From NCBI GenBank assembly GCA_030220185.1, contig JASPKZ010004201.1, positions 556,001 to 620,000 on the forward strand: DNA of 64,000 nucleotides, written 5' to 3'. The stretch comes from Diploptera punctata. Its lineage: Eukaryota > Arthropoda > Insecta > Blattodea > Blaberidae. Below, in pieces: positions 29,416-40,200 of the stretch (the stretch's first letter is position 1; every line of letters begins with the position of its first letter). The notes beneath the pieces are model-generated. The model was not told where the DNA came from. It saw nothing but the letters and a program-made list of their open reading frames with translations, and made no database searches. The translations under genes and the position numbers were made by a program.

Positions 29416-30007
29416 CTATTAATTAAATAAAAATAAAACTTGGTTTTATTTGATTTTTCATATTTATTAAGATATAATTCAGTGACAGCTGTTTCGGTAC
29501 ACGTACCTTCTTCAGACATGTTAACAAATTATGAATTGTGTTATCATAGTACACATCAATTGATCTAAGCAACAATACAACAATACCTTATTTAAATTTT
29601 TTAATTGACAAAGGCGATTCATTCAAGTCAAGTTGAGAATTTAATAGTTTATTACTACTTTTCAATGTATTTATTTCTACAACCTCCAAAAGGTCCAACT
29701 TCTTACCCTTATTACAAACATGTACAATTTCAAAATTTGGATCGAAACAGTGATTAAATTGGAATAGGTGGTTAGCATATTTTGAATATTCTAAATTGAA
29801 TGAATCACCTTTGTTAAATTTAGAAATGTAAATAAAATATTGTTGTATTGTTGCTTAGATCAGTTGATATGTACTATAATAACACAATTCATAATTTGTT
29901 AACATGTCTGAAGAAGGTACAGTGTACCGAAACAGCTGTCACTGAATTATATCTTAATAAATATGAAAATCAAATAAAACTAAGTTTTATTTTTATTTAA
30001 TTAATAG
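29416..30007 (-). mobile_element. 5'-truncated Penelope-like element with inverted termini and hammerhead cores
   Basis: Arms of about 170 bp (29416-29586 and about 29840-30007) are near-identical inverted repeats. Each has a hammerhead-like core: plus strand 29908-29940 reads CTGAAGA, GGTAC-AGT-GTACC, GAAAC, AGCT, GTC; the mirrored copy is at 29484-29515. Between the arms lies a minus-strand coding remnant (next entry). The arrangement of coding tail between partial terminal repeats fits a truncated Penelope-like element. A TSD was not fixed because the flanks are AT-rich. Confidence 0.75.
29588..29833 (-). pseudogene. Penelope-like GIY-YIG endonuclease tail, 81 codons
   Basis: An open minus frame, too short for a usual gene call and lacking its start: it contains ISKFNKGDSFNLEYSKYANH, LFQFNHCFDPNFEIVHVC and KKLDLLEVVEIN and ends in a stop at 29588-29590. 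The pattern 'AxHLxxxxH...LHxxxKGxKLDLLExxEI' is what I expect near the C-terminus of Penelope-like proteins, just after the GIY-YIG nuclease. The catalytic reverse transcriptase is missing. The family call is from memory of such proteins. Confidence 0.6.
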
Positions 30008-30976
30008 ATACAGTATTTATTTTTGCTACATTTTCAAATTAATTTCATATATTAATCTGTTAACTTGTAAGTAAAATCCGTGTGTTAAATCCTGAGTAAA
30101 GTAGGATTTCTTCAATATATTCTTAACGTTTGAAGCAAATCCTTTGTGTAGATAATGAGAAAATATTACCTTTTTAAGAAATATATTAAGATTAGCGATA
30201 TAGGGCATAGGGCACTCCAGATTCTCTTATACGTGATTACCTGTCTTGAAAATCCTCTTTTATGTTTTCCGTAATCCCTAAGTTTATCACTTCAACAGGC
30301 TAAGCATTGCAAGAAATAATAAAATTGTAATTGATGGCAAAAAGAGAATTTCAATGCTGCACAATCTTTTAGCGGTACTTGAAATAATAACTAGTAATGG
30401 TATAAGAGGATTTTGATTTGAAATATTATGGACAGTTTAAAGTTATAGTGGTGTAATTATTTTTCATCAGCAGTACCGGTACTTATTGTAACCATTATAT
30501 TGCTTTGTGCAAGTTCAATTCAATTTCCGCCTCTATGTTCAATTTGGAACCGTAACACTCCTCAAAATATTACATTTTGTGCTCCAAATTTATTGCAGTA
30601 TTTTTTTCGTTATATTAATTTCTGCAAAGCAAAGAAAATATTACTTAGGCCACTATAACATTAAGCCATCCATTTAAATCAGACCAGTGTTTCAAGCTGC
30701 AAGTAAAAACAAAATGAAAGAGAGACATAAAGACGATTTGAAACTGACACCAACTATCACAGAATCTACAATGTGGTTTTGTATTTTCCTTAAACTCCAA
30801 GTTTCTCAATTCCACAGAGCAAAGAACAGCACGCTCGTTTCAAGACAAAAAGAGAATATCACTGAACAAGTCAAACAGAATAAATCTCTTCCATATAAAC
30901 TTCTGTGATGTCTTCTTTCTAGAATATGTTTCTAAATAAATTACATAAACTGCGTAATCAATATTTATTTTAGAAA

Positions 30977-30979
<3 letters not shown>
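30008..30979. other. Unannotated AT-rich DNA
   Basis: No convincing feature. The 73-codon frame at 30687-30908 is lysine-rich and matches no family that I know. Confidence 0.4.

Positions 30980-31017
<38 letters not shown>
30980..31017. repeat. (TA)n microsatellite at RTE-A 3' end
   Basis: About 19 TA repeats directly abutting the 3' tip of the following RTE-A fragment, in the place of the usual TTAC tail. Confidence 0.9.
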
Positions 31018-31018
<1 letters not shown>

Positions 31019-31236
31019 CTGGCTCTATCGAACCCGTAGTTCATGGTCGCTCGGACATAAGTTTTCCACATATCCCTATCCTGAGCTAATGTTTTGCCGT
31101 CATCCCTTGTATAATCTACCTCCCTCAAATCACGGTTAATGTTATTCTCCCACCTCATTATTGGTCTACCAACTGGGCGTTTTCCTTCTGATTTTCCTAT
31201 AAGAAGCTTCCATGCACCTCTTTCATTCCCCAAATG
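31018..31236 (-). mobile_element. 5'-truncated RTE-A 3' fragment inside TA-rich DNA
   Basis: ACTGGCTCTATCGAACCCGT at the left, the RTE-A C-terminal code up to 31236, including MGNERGAWKLLIG and KRPVGRPIMRWENNI. Both sides are TA-rich (30980-31017 and 31237-31252), so the TSD is probably hidden in the repeat. Confidence 0.85.
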
Positions 31237-31308
31237 TGTATATATATATATATTTATTTATTTATTTATTTATTTATTTATTTTATTTATTTATTTATTT
31301 ATTTATCT
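31237..31308. repeat. (TA)n then (TTTA)n microsatellite
   Basis: A short TA run followed by about 13 TTTA units. Confidence 0.9.
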
Positions 31309-31436
31309 AATCATATATTTATGACAGAGAAAGCGAGAGAGATTCCTGAGATCACGAAGAGGGTATGCACTGTTATAATCATCAAAATACTGAAGATATG
31401 ACAAATCCCAAATAATCTCCACAAAATAGACATATA

Positions 31437-31546
31437 CAGTGAGTTTCACTCGACCTAAGGCCGATAGCGGGGTAAGTGACTGCAAGTATTTAGTCATCGA
31501 CTCGCGCTGTCCACGCTAGTGGTCGTAAGTCGAGTGAAACTCATTG
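31437..31546. mobile_element. 110-bp MITE with TA duplication
   Basis: CAGTGAGTTTCACTCGACCT at the left and AGTCGAGTGAAACTCATTG at the right are inverted repeats that stay similar for about 33 bp; TA at 31435-31436 and 31547-31548. No coding capacity. Size and target are typical of Tc1/mariner-mobilised MITEs. Confidence 0.75.
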
Positions 31547-31548
31547 TA

Positions 31549-32040
31549 TAAACTTAAATGCACATAAGAATCAATTCACAAGAATGAGAACTGAAAGATT
31601 AACTTGGAAATTACACCTTCATAATGGTCCAATACGTCTAACTGTGAAATTGATGATAATGAGTTATCCCGTCATCCAATATGTTCCGATCAAGGCGCAT
31701 TTCCAGGTAATTACATTGTTTTACTCGCATCTCTAAGACACCTGGTATCAAACATCAGCTATTAAGGTATGATTATATTGTCTCCCTAAATATAATCGGT
31801 CAGGATAATTAATCAATTTAGAAACAATTTAACTAAACAAATGCGTTAGGCTTTACCACTAGGAAATACCATACCGATAACTTCATAAAACTTTAAGAAA
31901 TTCAGATAGAAATTAAATTATCTCTACTAAAAAATATTAAAGTAGCATGCGTCAGTATATTGGATCCCCCAATTTTGTTGTAGATTATTCCCTCTCATAC
32001 CATCGTAGCTACCCAGATTCTTCACGATACTGGCTGAGTA
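31549..32040. other. Unannotated AT-rich DNA
   Basis: Nothing recognised. Confidence 0.35.
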
Positions 32041-32041
32041 G

Positions 32042-32059
32042 GCCTATCTCTCCCTCTCC

Positions 32060-32128
<69 letters not shown>
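32042..32128. repeat. (TC)n-(TA)n compound microsatellite
   Basis: CT-rich run at about 32048-32094 joined to TA repeats at 32095-32128. The frame at 31947-32213 runs through it and is not a gene. Confidence 0.9.
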
Positions 32129-32131
<3 letters not shown>

Positions 32132-32302
32132 ACACACTGGTCGAAATTCTTCGAGAAGATTAATTTCCCTTATAGGGAATAGAATCAGCGGGTCGTGTAA
32201 ATTTATCCTTTAATAATAACGGAAACACTAGATCTTAGTTCATTGAAATATTAAACATACCCGATCACAAAACATCTCATGATTCTTCTTCATCCACTGT
32301 CT

Positions 32303-32640
32303 CACTTTCCCGTTATTGCAATTCGTCACCAGTAGAAATCAGGAACTGGTGGGCAGTAGTGACTCTCAAATGAAAATTAATGTCATTTGAAAAAGTTCTA
32401 CAGTAATGTCAGTTTTTATAGTAGTATCATAAGTTACTTAACAAATCACAAATTATTTATAATTATATGTACTTATAATCACTTTCCGTTATCGGAATTC
32501 GCTACCAATAGAAATCAGGAGGTGCCGGACAGTAGTCACTTTCAAATGAAAATTAACATCATTCCTCAATACTCTACAATGATGTCACTTTATATCGTAA
32601 TATCATAAGTTACTTGATAATTCACAAATTATTTAATGCG
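32303..32640. repeat. Two tandem 177-bp units
   Basis: CACTTTCCCGTTATTGCAAT at 32303 recurs as CACTTTCCGTTATCGGAAT at 32480, and the similarity runs through TAGAAATCAGGA, TCAAATGAAAATTAA and TCATAAGTTACTT to ACAAATTATTTA in both. Spacing is 177 bp. Confidence 0.8.
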
Positions 32641-32729
32641 CTGCTACGCCCAAATACATTTAAGTTAATGTGATTTTGTGTTTAATTGAATAAGCATAAG
32701 GGAAAATAATTATGAATTTATATTTTTAG

Positions 32730-33110
32730 ATACCCCGTGCTGATTACCCGTCGTTGCCCGGGAATCTACTCATCCCGATCTTCTTCACATAAATGAGCTG
32801 AAAGACAAAAAAATAATGTACTTTTTACGATTAGTTGAGTAAGTAAAATGAAAAATAATTATATATGTATATCGTAATTATTTTAAGATTCCCCGTGCTG
32901 TTTACTCGGTGTTGCCCGGGAATCTACTTATCTCGATCTTCTTGGTATAAATGAGGTAAAAGACAAAATTCGTTATTATGAGTTATCCGTAAAAGAATAC
33001 ACCGCCAGGTGCTGCTATGCTTATACAGGAATCTACGTACTTGTCTCGATCTTCTTGGTATAAATGAAGGACAAAAATTGTTATTTTGAGTTATCCGTAA
33101 GAGATAAAAA
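32730..33110. repeat. Three imperfect repeats with GTTGCCCGGGAATCTAC motif
   Basis: Units near 32736, 32896 and 33008 share GTGCTG, (GTTGCCCG)GGAATCTAC, (TCTC)GATCTTCTTGGTATAAATG and AGTTATCCGTAA-like sequence. The third is shorter. They may be subterminal repeats of a Helitron-like element whose 5' end could be at about 33345-33380 on the minus strand (TATATAAAAATGAATGTTTG), but this is a weak inference. Confidence 0.55.
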
Positions 33111-33475
33111 TGTGCTGTCGTGGACTTTTTTGTAGAGCGTTTTGAGATATTCAATTCTGTGTACATTAATATTATGTAGTTTTTATGGTTTGGGCAGCGT
33201 AAGCCATTTAAGCGTCCAAAGAGCTACTTTTTCACATTTTCCACTATATAGGGCGATTTTTAAGTGTGTAGGAGTTGAGTATCACAACTATCTTATAGCC
33301 TATGCTCATCCCGAGAATCTCCTGAACATTTTTCAAAAGGCCCCATCAAACAAACAAACATTCATTTTTATATAGTAGATGTATTTGTAACCACTGTAGT
33401 ATTTGAAACAAATGAACTTAATTTAAGTGGATTGGTAAGTTCGAAATATTTAAAATTATTTTGAGTCTTAATCGT

Positions 33476-33800
33476 CCACCGCTGTGGTCTCGAGGTAGCG
33501 TGCTACCTTGTCACACAGCGGGCACGGGTTCGATCCCCGGTCGGGGCAGTTTTTTTGGGTGAGGTTTTTATCGGGGTTTTTCCTCACCTGTAAGACAAAT
33601 GTCGGGAAAATTTAAGGCCCAAACGGTCCCCGAAATCATATGGCCATCATCATTATCATCACCATCCTTCACCGGTGTGGAAAGCAACGGGAAGCTACCA
33701 CACCTACACAATTCCCTAGTAAAGCTGCAAGCATAACATGAAAATGCTATGATTGTAGTGAAGGACCTGCCTTCGGGCAGAATTACTATGGACGGAATCA
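33476..33800 (+). mobile_element. tRNA-derived SINE, family 2, well preserved
   Basis: Head: CCGCTGTGGTCTCGAGGTAG (A-box region) and CACGGGTTCGATCCCCGGTC (B box), then GTTTTTATCGGGGTTTTTCC and TCACCTGTAAGACAAATGTC, GGTCCCCGAAATCATATGGC, and a 3' end with ATGAAAATGCTATG and GACCTGCCTTCGGGCAGAAT. This is the reference copy for 21515-22735, 26738-27045 and 49295-49562. Pol III transcription is expected from the A and B boxes. Confidence 0.9.
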
Positions 33801-33831
33801 TAGTATATAAATGCATTTTTTATACATTTAT

Positions 33832-33990
33832 TTAATGGTTGAGTGGAAGATAGAGCAGTATAGCCTTAACTCCGCCAGTTTAAATAAAACTATTATTATT
33901 ATTATTATTATTATTTATGATTATTATTATCATTATTAATAATATTATTATTATTATCATCATTATTAATATTATTATTATTATTATTAA
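33832..33990 (+). mobile_element. CR1/Jockey-type 3' UTR remnant with ATT tail
   Basis: GGTTGAGTGGAAGATAGAGC, GCCTTAACTCCGCCAG and AATAAAACTATTATT match the 3' UTR end at 5008-5085 and (inverted) 61065-61130. A long ATT-rich run follows (33892-33990). Only the extreme 3' end is present. Confidence 0.7.
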
Positions 33991-33999
33991 TATTTATTA

Positions 34000-35260
34000 A
34001 TTTAATCTAATGGTGGGATAGATCGGCCCATGAGCTCAACATTTTAGTTCTTGTTTCCCAGTATTGTAGTTCCATGTTGAGCTGTGCAGAGCATTATATG
34101 TATGGAGGCGTTGACTGTTTTCGATGGAGTTGCAGAGGAAGCAGGCTGGTGATGGCATTATCCCGAAGCGATGAAGATGTTTCTCGAGACAGTCGTGACC
34201 AATTCTGAGGCGGAATTTTGCAACGTAATTCTTCTTGGTCCATTCGTAATGTTGGCAATGTCACTTTTCTAGTTATCGAAATGTATCACTTTTTCCAGTT
34301 CCTTTTGGGTGATAGATTTGAGAAAGTGCTTGAGACTGATAAGATATTGCTTTTGTTGTGAAGATCGGAAGGCAGGCGTCTCTCTTGAGCAGTTGGTCAG
34401 CTTTATTATCCCCCGTCATCTCCCAATAATTTGCAGTTTCAATGTTTTTCCTTGCAATGCCAGTTGATGGAGAATTGTTGGCAGTTATTTTCTTCAGATG
34501 CGGAATAGCTGGGTTGGTAATGGACTGGATGGCAGCCTGTGAATCTGAAATTTTACTGCACTTTTAAATGCCCTTATATTGAATGCCAGTTGCATCAGAG
34601 TTACTCTAATGGGTTCAATCTCCCCATCATATGCTGACATAAACTGACCAACCGGTGTGTAGATAGAAAATAGTTTGGAACGTATTCAACTCCTACAATT
34701 TCGTTGTACACCATTTTTGATCCAACGGTGTGTGTTTATATATGGGCTATATGGAGCTGGTTTTCTTCAGGAGTAATGCAAGTGAATAGTTTCCAAGGCA
34801 GGTTCTTCGAGTACGCTTGTACTTGTCTGGCTTTTATTACAGATTTTATCCGTTCCCATTAGCAGTTATTTGTTGCTGTATGAACTGATGTTATTAAAGG
34901 TTGAGGTTAATTGTTTATGCTATATAGGGTTTTACGCTTTCCGGGTACATGGATGAACCCTTATTGGGTCTTTATATTCCATTGTGTGTTTTGTATGTCG
35001 ACCGTTCAGTACTTAGAAGCTTCTCATATAGTAAGATTATCCTTTCAGCCATCAGTTGCCGGATTGGTTGGAGTCCTGTGGAAACATTGCATAGCCGCAA
35101 TGGGGGTTGTTTTGACTGATCCTGTGATAAGTCTGAGTATTTGGTTTTGCAGAGTTTCAAGCTTAATTAGTAAATATTCTGATGTAATTAGTAATGATTC
35201 ACAGCAATAGAGGAGTATCCATGCAATGTACATTAAATGTTAAATTTTTATATGTGGTTG
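34000..35260 (-). pseudogene. RNase H-bearing non-LTR retrotransposon remnant
   Basis: Minus-strand translation in several frames gives, in order from 35233 downward: LETLQNQILRLITGSVKTTP (post-RT region), QLMAERIILLYEKLL, then SAYDGEIEPIRVTLMQL and DSQAAIQSITNPAIP near 34510-34650, which are the E and D motifs of an RNase H domain, then GDNKADQLL-like, and near 34060-34240 FRLRIGHDCLEKHLHRFGI followed by a Cys-rich PACFLCNS. RNase H after RT is seen in several non-LTR clades such as I, LOA and some Jockey relatives. Many stops; the RT core is absent. Confidence 0.75.
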
Positions 35261-35364
35261 TTACAGATTGAAGGTTGAAACCCCTTTTGGTTCCAGGTAG
35301 CCGCTTAAAGGTACTAAAGTCGCTTGGATGCGATTTTCTGTATACGTGATTTCATTAATTAATG

Positions 35365-35368
<4 letters not shown>

Positions 35369-35399
<31 letters not shown>

Positions 35400-35640
35400 G
35401 GTGGTAGTGGTGGTTGTGGTGGCGGCGGTGGTGGCGGCGGTGGTGGTGGCGGCGATGGTGGCGGCGGCGGTGGTGGTGGCGGCGGTGGTGGTGGCGGCAG
35501 TGGTGGTGGCGGTAGTGCGGCGGCGGTGGCGGCGGCAGCAGCAGCAGCAATAGCAGCAGTAGCAGCAGTAGTAGTAGTAGTAGCAGTAGCAGCAGCAGCA
35601 GCAGCAGTAATAGTAGTAGTAGTAGTAATAGTAGTAGTAG
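35369..35640 (+). repeat. Compound triplet repeat TTA-GGT-GGC-GCG-AGC-AGT
   Basis: About 270 bp of continuous triplet repetition whose unit changes along its length: ATT (35369-35397), GGT/GGC (35398-35515), GCG (35516-35535), GCA/AGC (35536-35570), then AGT/AGC/AAT mixtures to 35640. All the long frames through it (poly-Gly/Ala, poly-Pro, poly-Val) are translations of the repeat and show no flanking coding signature. Confidence 0.9.
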
Positions 35641-35644
35641 TGTG

Positions 35645-36480
35645 AATTTGTGCCAAGTGCTGAACTAGCAAATGAAACTAGAAAACTAATAATTGTTAAA
35701 AATGAAGATGTATTGTTAAGATAGATTTGCTTTGCTACAGTGAATTTTTCTTCTTAATTTCAGCATTAAAAACGTTGAAGCATCCCGTAACTAAATAAAT
35801 ACTAAACGTCTTGAATACTTAAATATCTCATTTCTTGTTCAAACATCGTTAATTTTACACGCAATTAACTTGAAGATGTGGGGAGATTATTTTTAACTAG
35901 ATATTACTGTATCTGGAAACAGTCGTTAATCTTGAAGATGCAAACCGTGGCAATTAATTTCAACAGAATGGATAATAACTTTAAACAATGTTTATCTCAT
36001 TCAAACATACAACCAGATGCTCCTCTAGATTATCATAAAAATGTATTAACTTTATATTTTTTCAACATAAACTTCTTTAATGTCTTAAAAACAGTACAAT
36101 GAAATACAAGTAAAACTTTTCAACTGAAGTTTATTGGTCATAGTATCTATTATAGTATGTACTGTATATATTTTACTACCAATAGGCAATATTCGCTAAT
36201 TTCTATCTTCAACAAAACAGATACTCCAACTTGAACAAATATTTATGTTCATAAACAAACACGGAATAAATTCGAATTAAAATTGTTATAGCGACAAAGG
36301 AGATACAGTTATTTACAATCTTGTTCATGCATCATATATTTTTGTTAATTTTAGGCCTATTTAAGTTTTTAAATTTATACTAGGCGGTGTAATAGTATTA
36401 GTTGTGTTACGGAAATATATGACAATTAATTTTATATTGTAGCACATTTAAACTCATTTGAAAAACCAATAATTACTTTA
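35645..36480. other. Unannotated AT-rich DNA
   Basis: Nothing recognised. Short frames only. Confidence 0.4.
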
Positions 36481-37274
36481 GCATAACAACATGGATGGAA
36501 CTGGAATGCGACAGTCTTGTTCGTACACTCAAAAAATGCTGTCTCTAACCTTTGTGTGTTTGTAAACTAAAGTTGCGCTACCTCAAATGAACGAGTAGAG
36601 AAGGTCGTTTCATAGCATTGACGTACTTTCTTCATTTGTGTACACAGTAGAGAAGAGAATGCATTTAAGTTCAAACTTAAAGATAAATACTGTCAACCTT
36701 GCTTGATGAGGTAAATCACTGGGGGAAATAGGCAATATGGTGGGAAAATCACATGCAACTCTACAGTACAAATTAACAAGTTCAAGTATGAAGATACCAT
36801 AGAAATTTTTCAGCGTAAAGGTAGAGAAAAAATAATAAACCAAAGAGAAGAACGTGCCCCGTAACTTAGACCCATGGTAGAAGAAGTGACTAAAAAGCAA
36901 ATGAGCAATTAGGCTATTCGTTGTGTGCTGTGGTCATGACCCCAGACCGCGAAAAAGGTCATATGTAAGTGAAAAAATTGTGCTGCTAGATTAATCTTTG
37001 CAAAAGAGCATGTAAACAAATCACAGGAGTTTTGGGATCATGTAATTTGTCCGATGAAAGCAAAATAAATATCTTCGGATCAGATGGGATGATAAGGGTT
37101 AGGAGGACCCCCCCCCATACTTCTAATGATAAGGTGAATACTCTTCCGACTGTGAAACACGGAGGAGGTTCAGTTATGATCTGAGCCTGTGTGTCTTCCA
37201 GCTGGGTTGGAAACCTGCACTTCATTGACGGAATAATGGATAAGTAGCATTACTTACTTACTTACTCACTGGCA

Positions 37275-40200
37275 CTATCGAACCCGTAGGTTCATGGCCG
37301 CACGGACATAAGCTCTCCATACATCCCTATCCTGAGCTAATGCTTTCCAATCATTCCCTGTATAATCTACTTCCCTCAAATCATATTTAATGTTGTTCTC
37401 CCACCTCATTCTTGGTCTACCAACTGGGCGTTTTCCTTCTGGCTTTCCTACAAGAAGTTTCCATGCACGTCTTTCATTCCCCATACGCGCAACATGTCCT
37501 GCCCATCGCAGTCTACGGGACTTAACTGTTCTTATTATATCTGGCTTCCTATAAAGACCATGTAGTTCATTGTTATGAAGTCTTCTCCATTCACCTGTCT
37601 GTTCATCTCTCTTTGGTCCAAAAATTTTCCTAAGAACTTTATTCTCAAATACTCGTAATCTCCTTTCCTCCCTTAAAGTAAGAGTCCATGTTTCGCACCC
37701 ATATAATATAACTGGTAGAATAATAGTTTTATATATTTTCAGCTTAACATTTTTTGAAAGGAGTTGGGACATCAAGAGTCTCTGCAATGCATAATAGCAT
37801 GCATTTCCAGAATTGAGCCTATGTTTAATTTCTTTGTGCATCTCATTCCTATTTGTGATTATTGTTCCTAGGTATTTGAATTCAGCCAATTCCTCAAAAT
37901 TTCCCTCATTTGTCATTAGCTGTCCATTTCCATTATATAATGTCTTTCTACGTGTGACCATATATTTAGTTTTACGGATATTTACTTCCAGTCCTAATTT
38001 CTTAGTGTTACTCAATAGTGTGTGCGTGTTGGCCTTTAGTATCTCCTCGCTATCGGCCAGTAGTACTACATCATCAGCATAAACTAACAGCTTATTAATA
38101 CCATTCAGTTGTAGGCCTTCCTCATTCTCTAAAGATTTAATGGCATGCTCTAGTACAAAATTAAATAGTAGAGGAGATAGTGCATCACCTTGCTTCAACC
38201 CATTCTGGATTTCAAAAGTGTCTGAAAACTGTTTGCCTACACGCACCCTACTCGTTGAGCCATTTAGACACATTCGTATAAGTCTAACTAACTTTTTAGG
38301 AATTCCGAACTCCAGCAGGATACTATATAACTTCTCCCTCTTAATTGAATCATATGCTTTTTTGAAGTCTACATATAGTTGATGTACAGTACCATTATAT
38401 TCCCATTTCTTTTCTAAAATCTGTCTTATACTAAAAATCTGATCTGTTGTAGACCTGTTTCTTCTAAATCCACATTGATGATCTCCTAGAATGTCATCAA
38501 TATAGGGAGTAAGTCTGCTTACTAATATATTTGTTAGAATTTTGTACGATGTTGAAAGTAATGAGATGCCCCTATAGTTGTTGCAATCAGTTTTATCTCC
38601 TTTCTTATAAATTGGTACGATAATTGATTCCTTCCATTCATCTGGAAGAGCTTCTTTTTCCCAAATCATACTAAGCAACCAGCGTATCTTGTCCATCAAT
38701 TTTTCTCCCCCTGATTTTATCAGTTCTGCTGGGATCTCATCTGAACCTGATGCTTTATACATCTTCAATTTTTCAATTGCCATTTCAACCTCTAATGCAC
38801 TTGGCTCTGCGACTAGCATTTCTGCTGTCTGTAACTTATCCTCCTCAATGTCCTGTTCTGTATGTACATTTAATAGCTGATTAAAATAACTATTCCATCT
38901 ATTTAATATACTCTTGGAATCTGCAATCATATCCCCATTTTCATTCCGAATTATGTTTGTTCTAGCCTGAAACCCTTTCTTCTCTATACTAATTCCCTGA
39001 TATAATTCTCTAATGTTCCTATTTTTTGCATTCATTTCAAGATCATTAATCTTCTCTCTCAAATATTCCCTCTTCTTACTCTTTAGTAACTTCGTGGTTT
39101 CCCGTCTAACACTACCCAATTGCTCTAAATTTACCTCATTTGGCTCGTGTAACCATTTCATTTTTGCTAGCTTTCTTTTCTTTACGATGTCGGCACAGTC
39201 CTCATCAAACCATTTCTTGTTTTGCCTCTTTTTTAAACAACCAATGCTTTCTGATGCTGACAATTTAATAGTATCTCTTATAGCCTCCCATTCTTTATTT
39301 ATATCAGTTTCTTCTTCGTTTGTCACATTGTCATCTGAAGATTCCAGTACTTCAAATCTATTAGCAATTTTGATTTGGTATTCTTGCCGCATTTCATCAT
39401 TTTTCAAGTTTTTTAATTCATATTTTACAGAATCATCTTTAGCGTTTGTTCCTCTCATAAGCGATAGCCGTTGTCTGATTTTCACTCTGACCAGATGATG
39501 ATCCGAATTGCAGTCTGTCCCTCTAACTGATTTAACATCGATGATGCTACTGTGCCAGCGTTTATCCACTAATACATGATCTATCTGGTTCCGAGTTTCT
39601 CCATCTGGGGACGTCCAGGTGTATTTATGAATATCCTTATGCTGAAATGTTGTGCTCTTAACAATGAGATTCTTTGATGTGGCAAATGTGACTAATCTAA
39701 CCCCGTTGTCGTTACTATCTTCATGAAGACTGAATTTGCCTATTGTTGGTTTGAATATATCTTCCCGCCCCACTTTTGCATTAAAATCTCCTAAGACAAT
39801 TTTCATATGATATCGTGAAAGGCTATCAAATAAGCATTCTAATTCGTCATAGAACTCATCCTTGATCTTGTCATCTTTATCTTCTGTGGGGGCATGTACA
39901 TTTACAATTATAAAATCATGTCGTTTACCCTTTAGAATTATGTATGATATCCTATCACCAACAAACTTAATATCTCGGATAGCGGATAGGATCCTCCTTC
40001 TGACTAAAAAACCCGTTCCAAATGCAGGTCTTTCTGCACCCCCATAGTATAATGCAAAGCTTCCTGATTCCTGACTACCTTCTCCTGGCCACCTAACTTC
40101 CTGTAAAGCAACTATATCCAAGGGCGATTTATCCAATTCCCGCGTTAATATCTCTAGTGCCCCGCTATTGTATAAAGTCCTAACATTCCATGTTCCTAGG

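Noticed and set aside
35261..35671. 136-codon minus-strand frame rich in Thr, Ala and Pro, and a 105-codon Gly-rich plus-strand frame
   Set aside because: Both are direct translations of a triplet repeat tract, open in all frames by composition, with no flanking coding signal.
39013..39498. 161-codon plus-strand frame, Phe/Ser-rich
   Set aside because: It is antisense to the intact RTE-A endonuclease-RT linker. Its repeats at 37813, 38140 and 38689 recur opposite every RTE-A copy.
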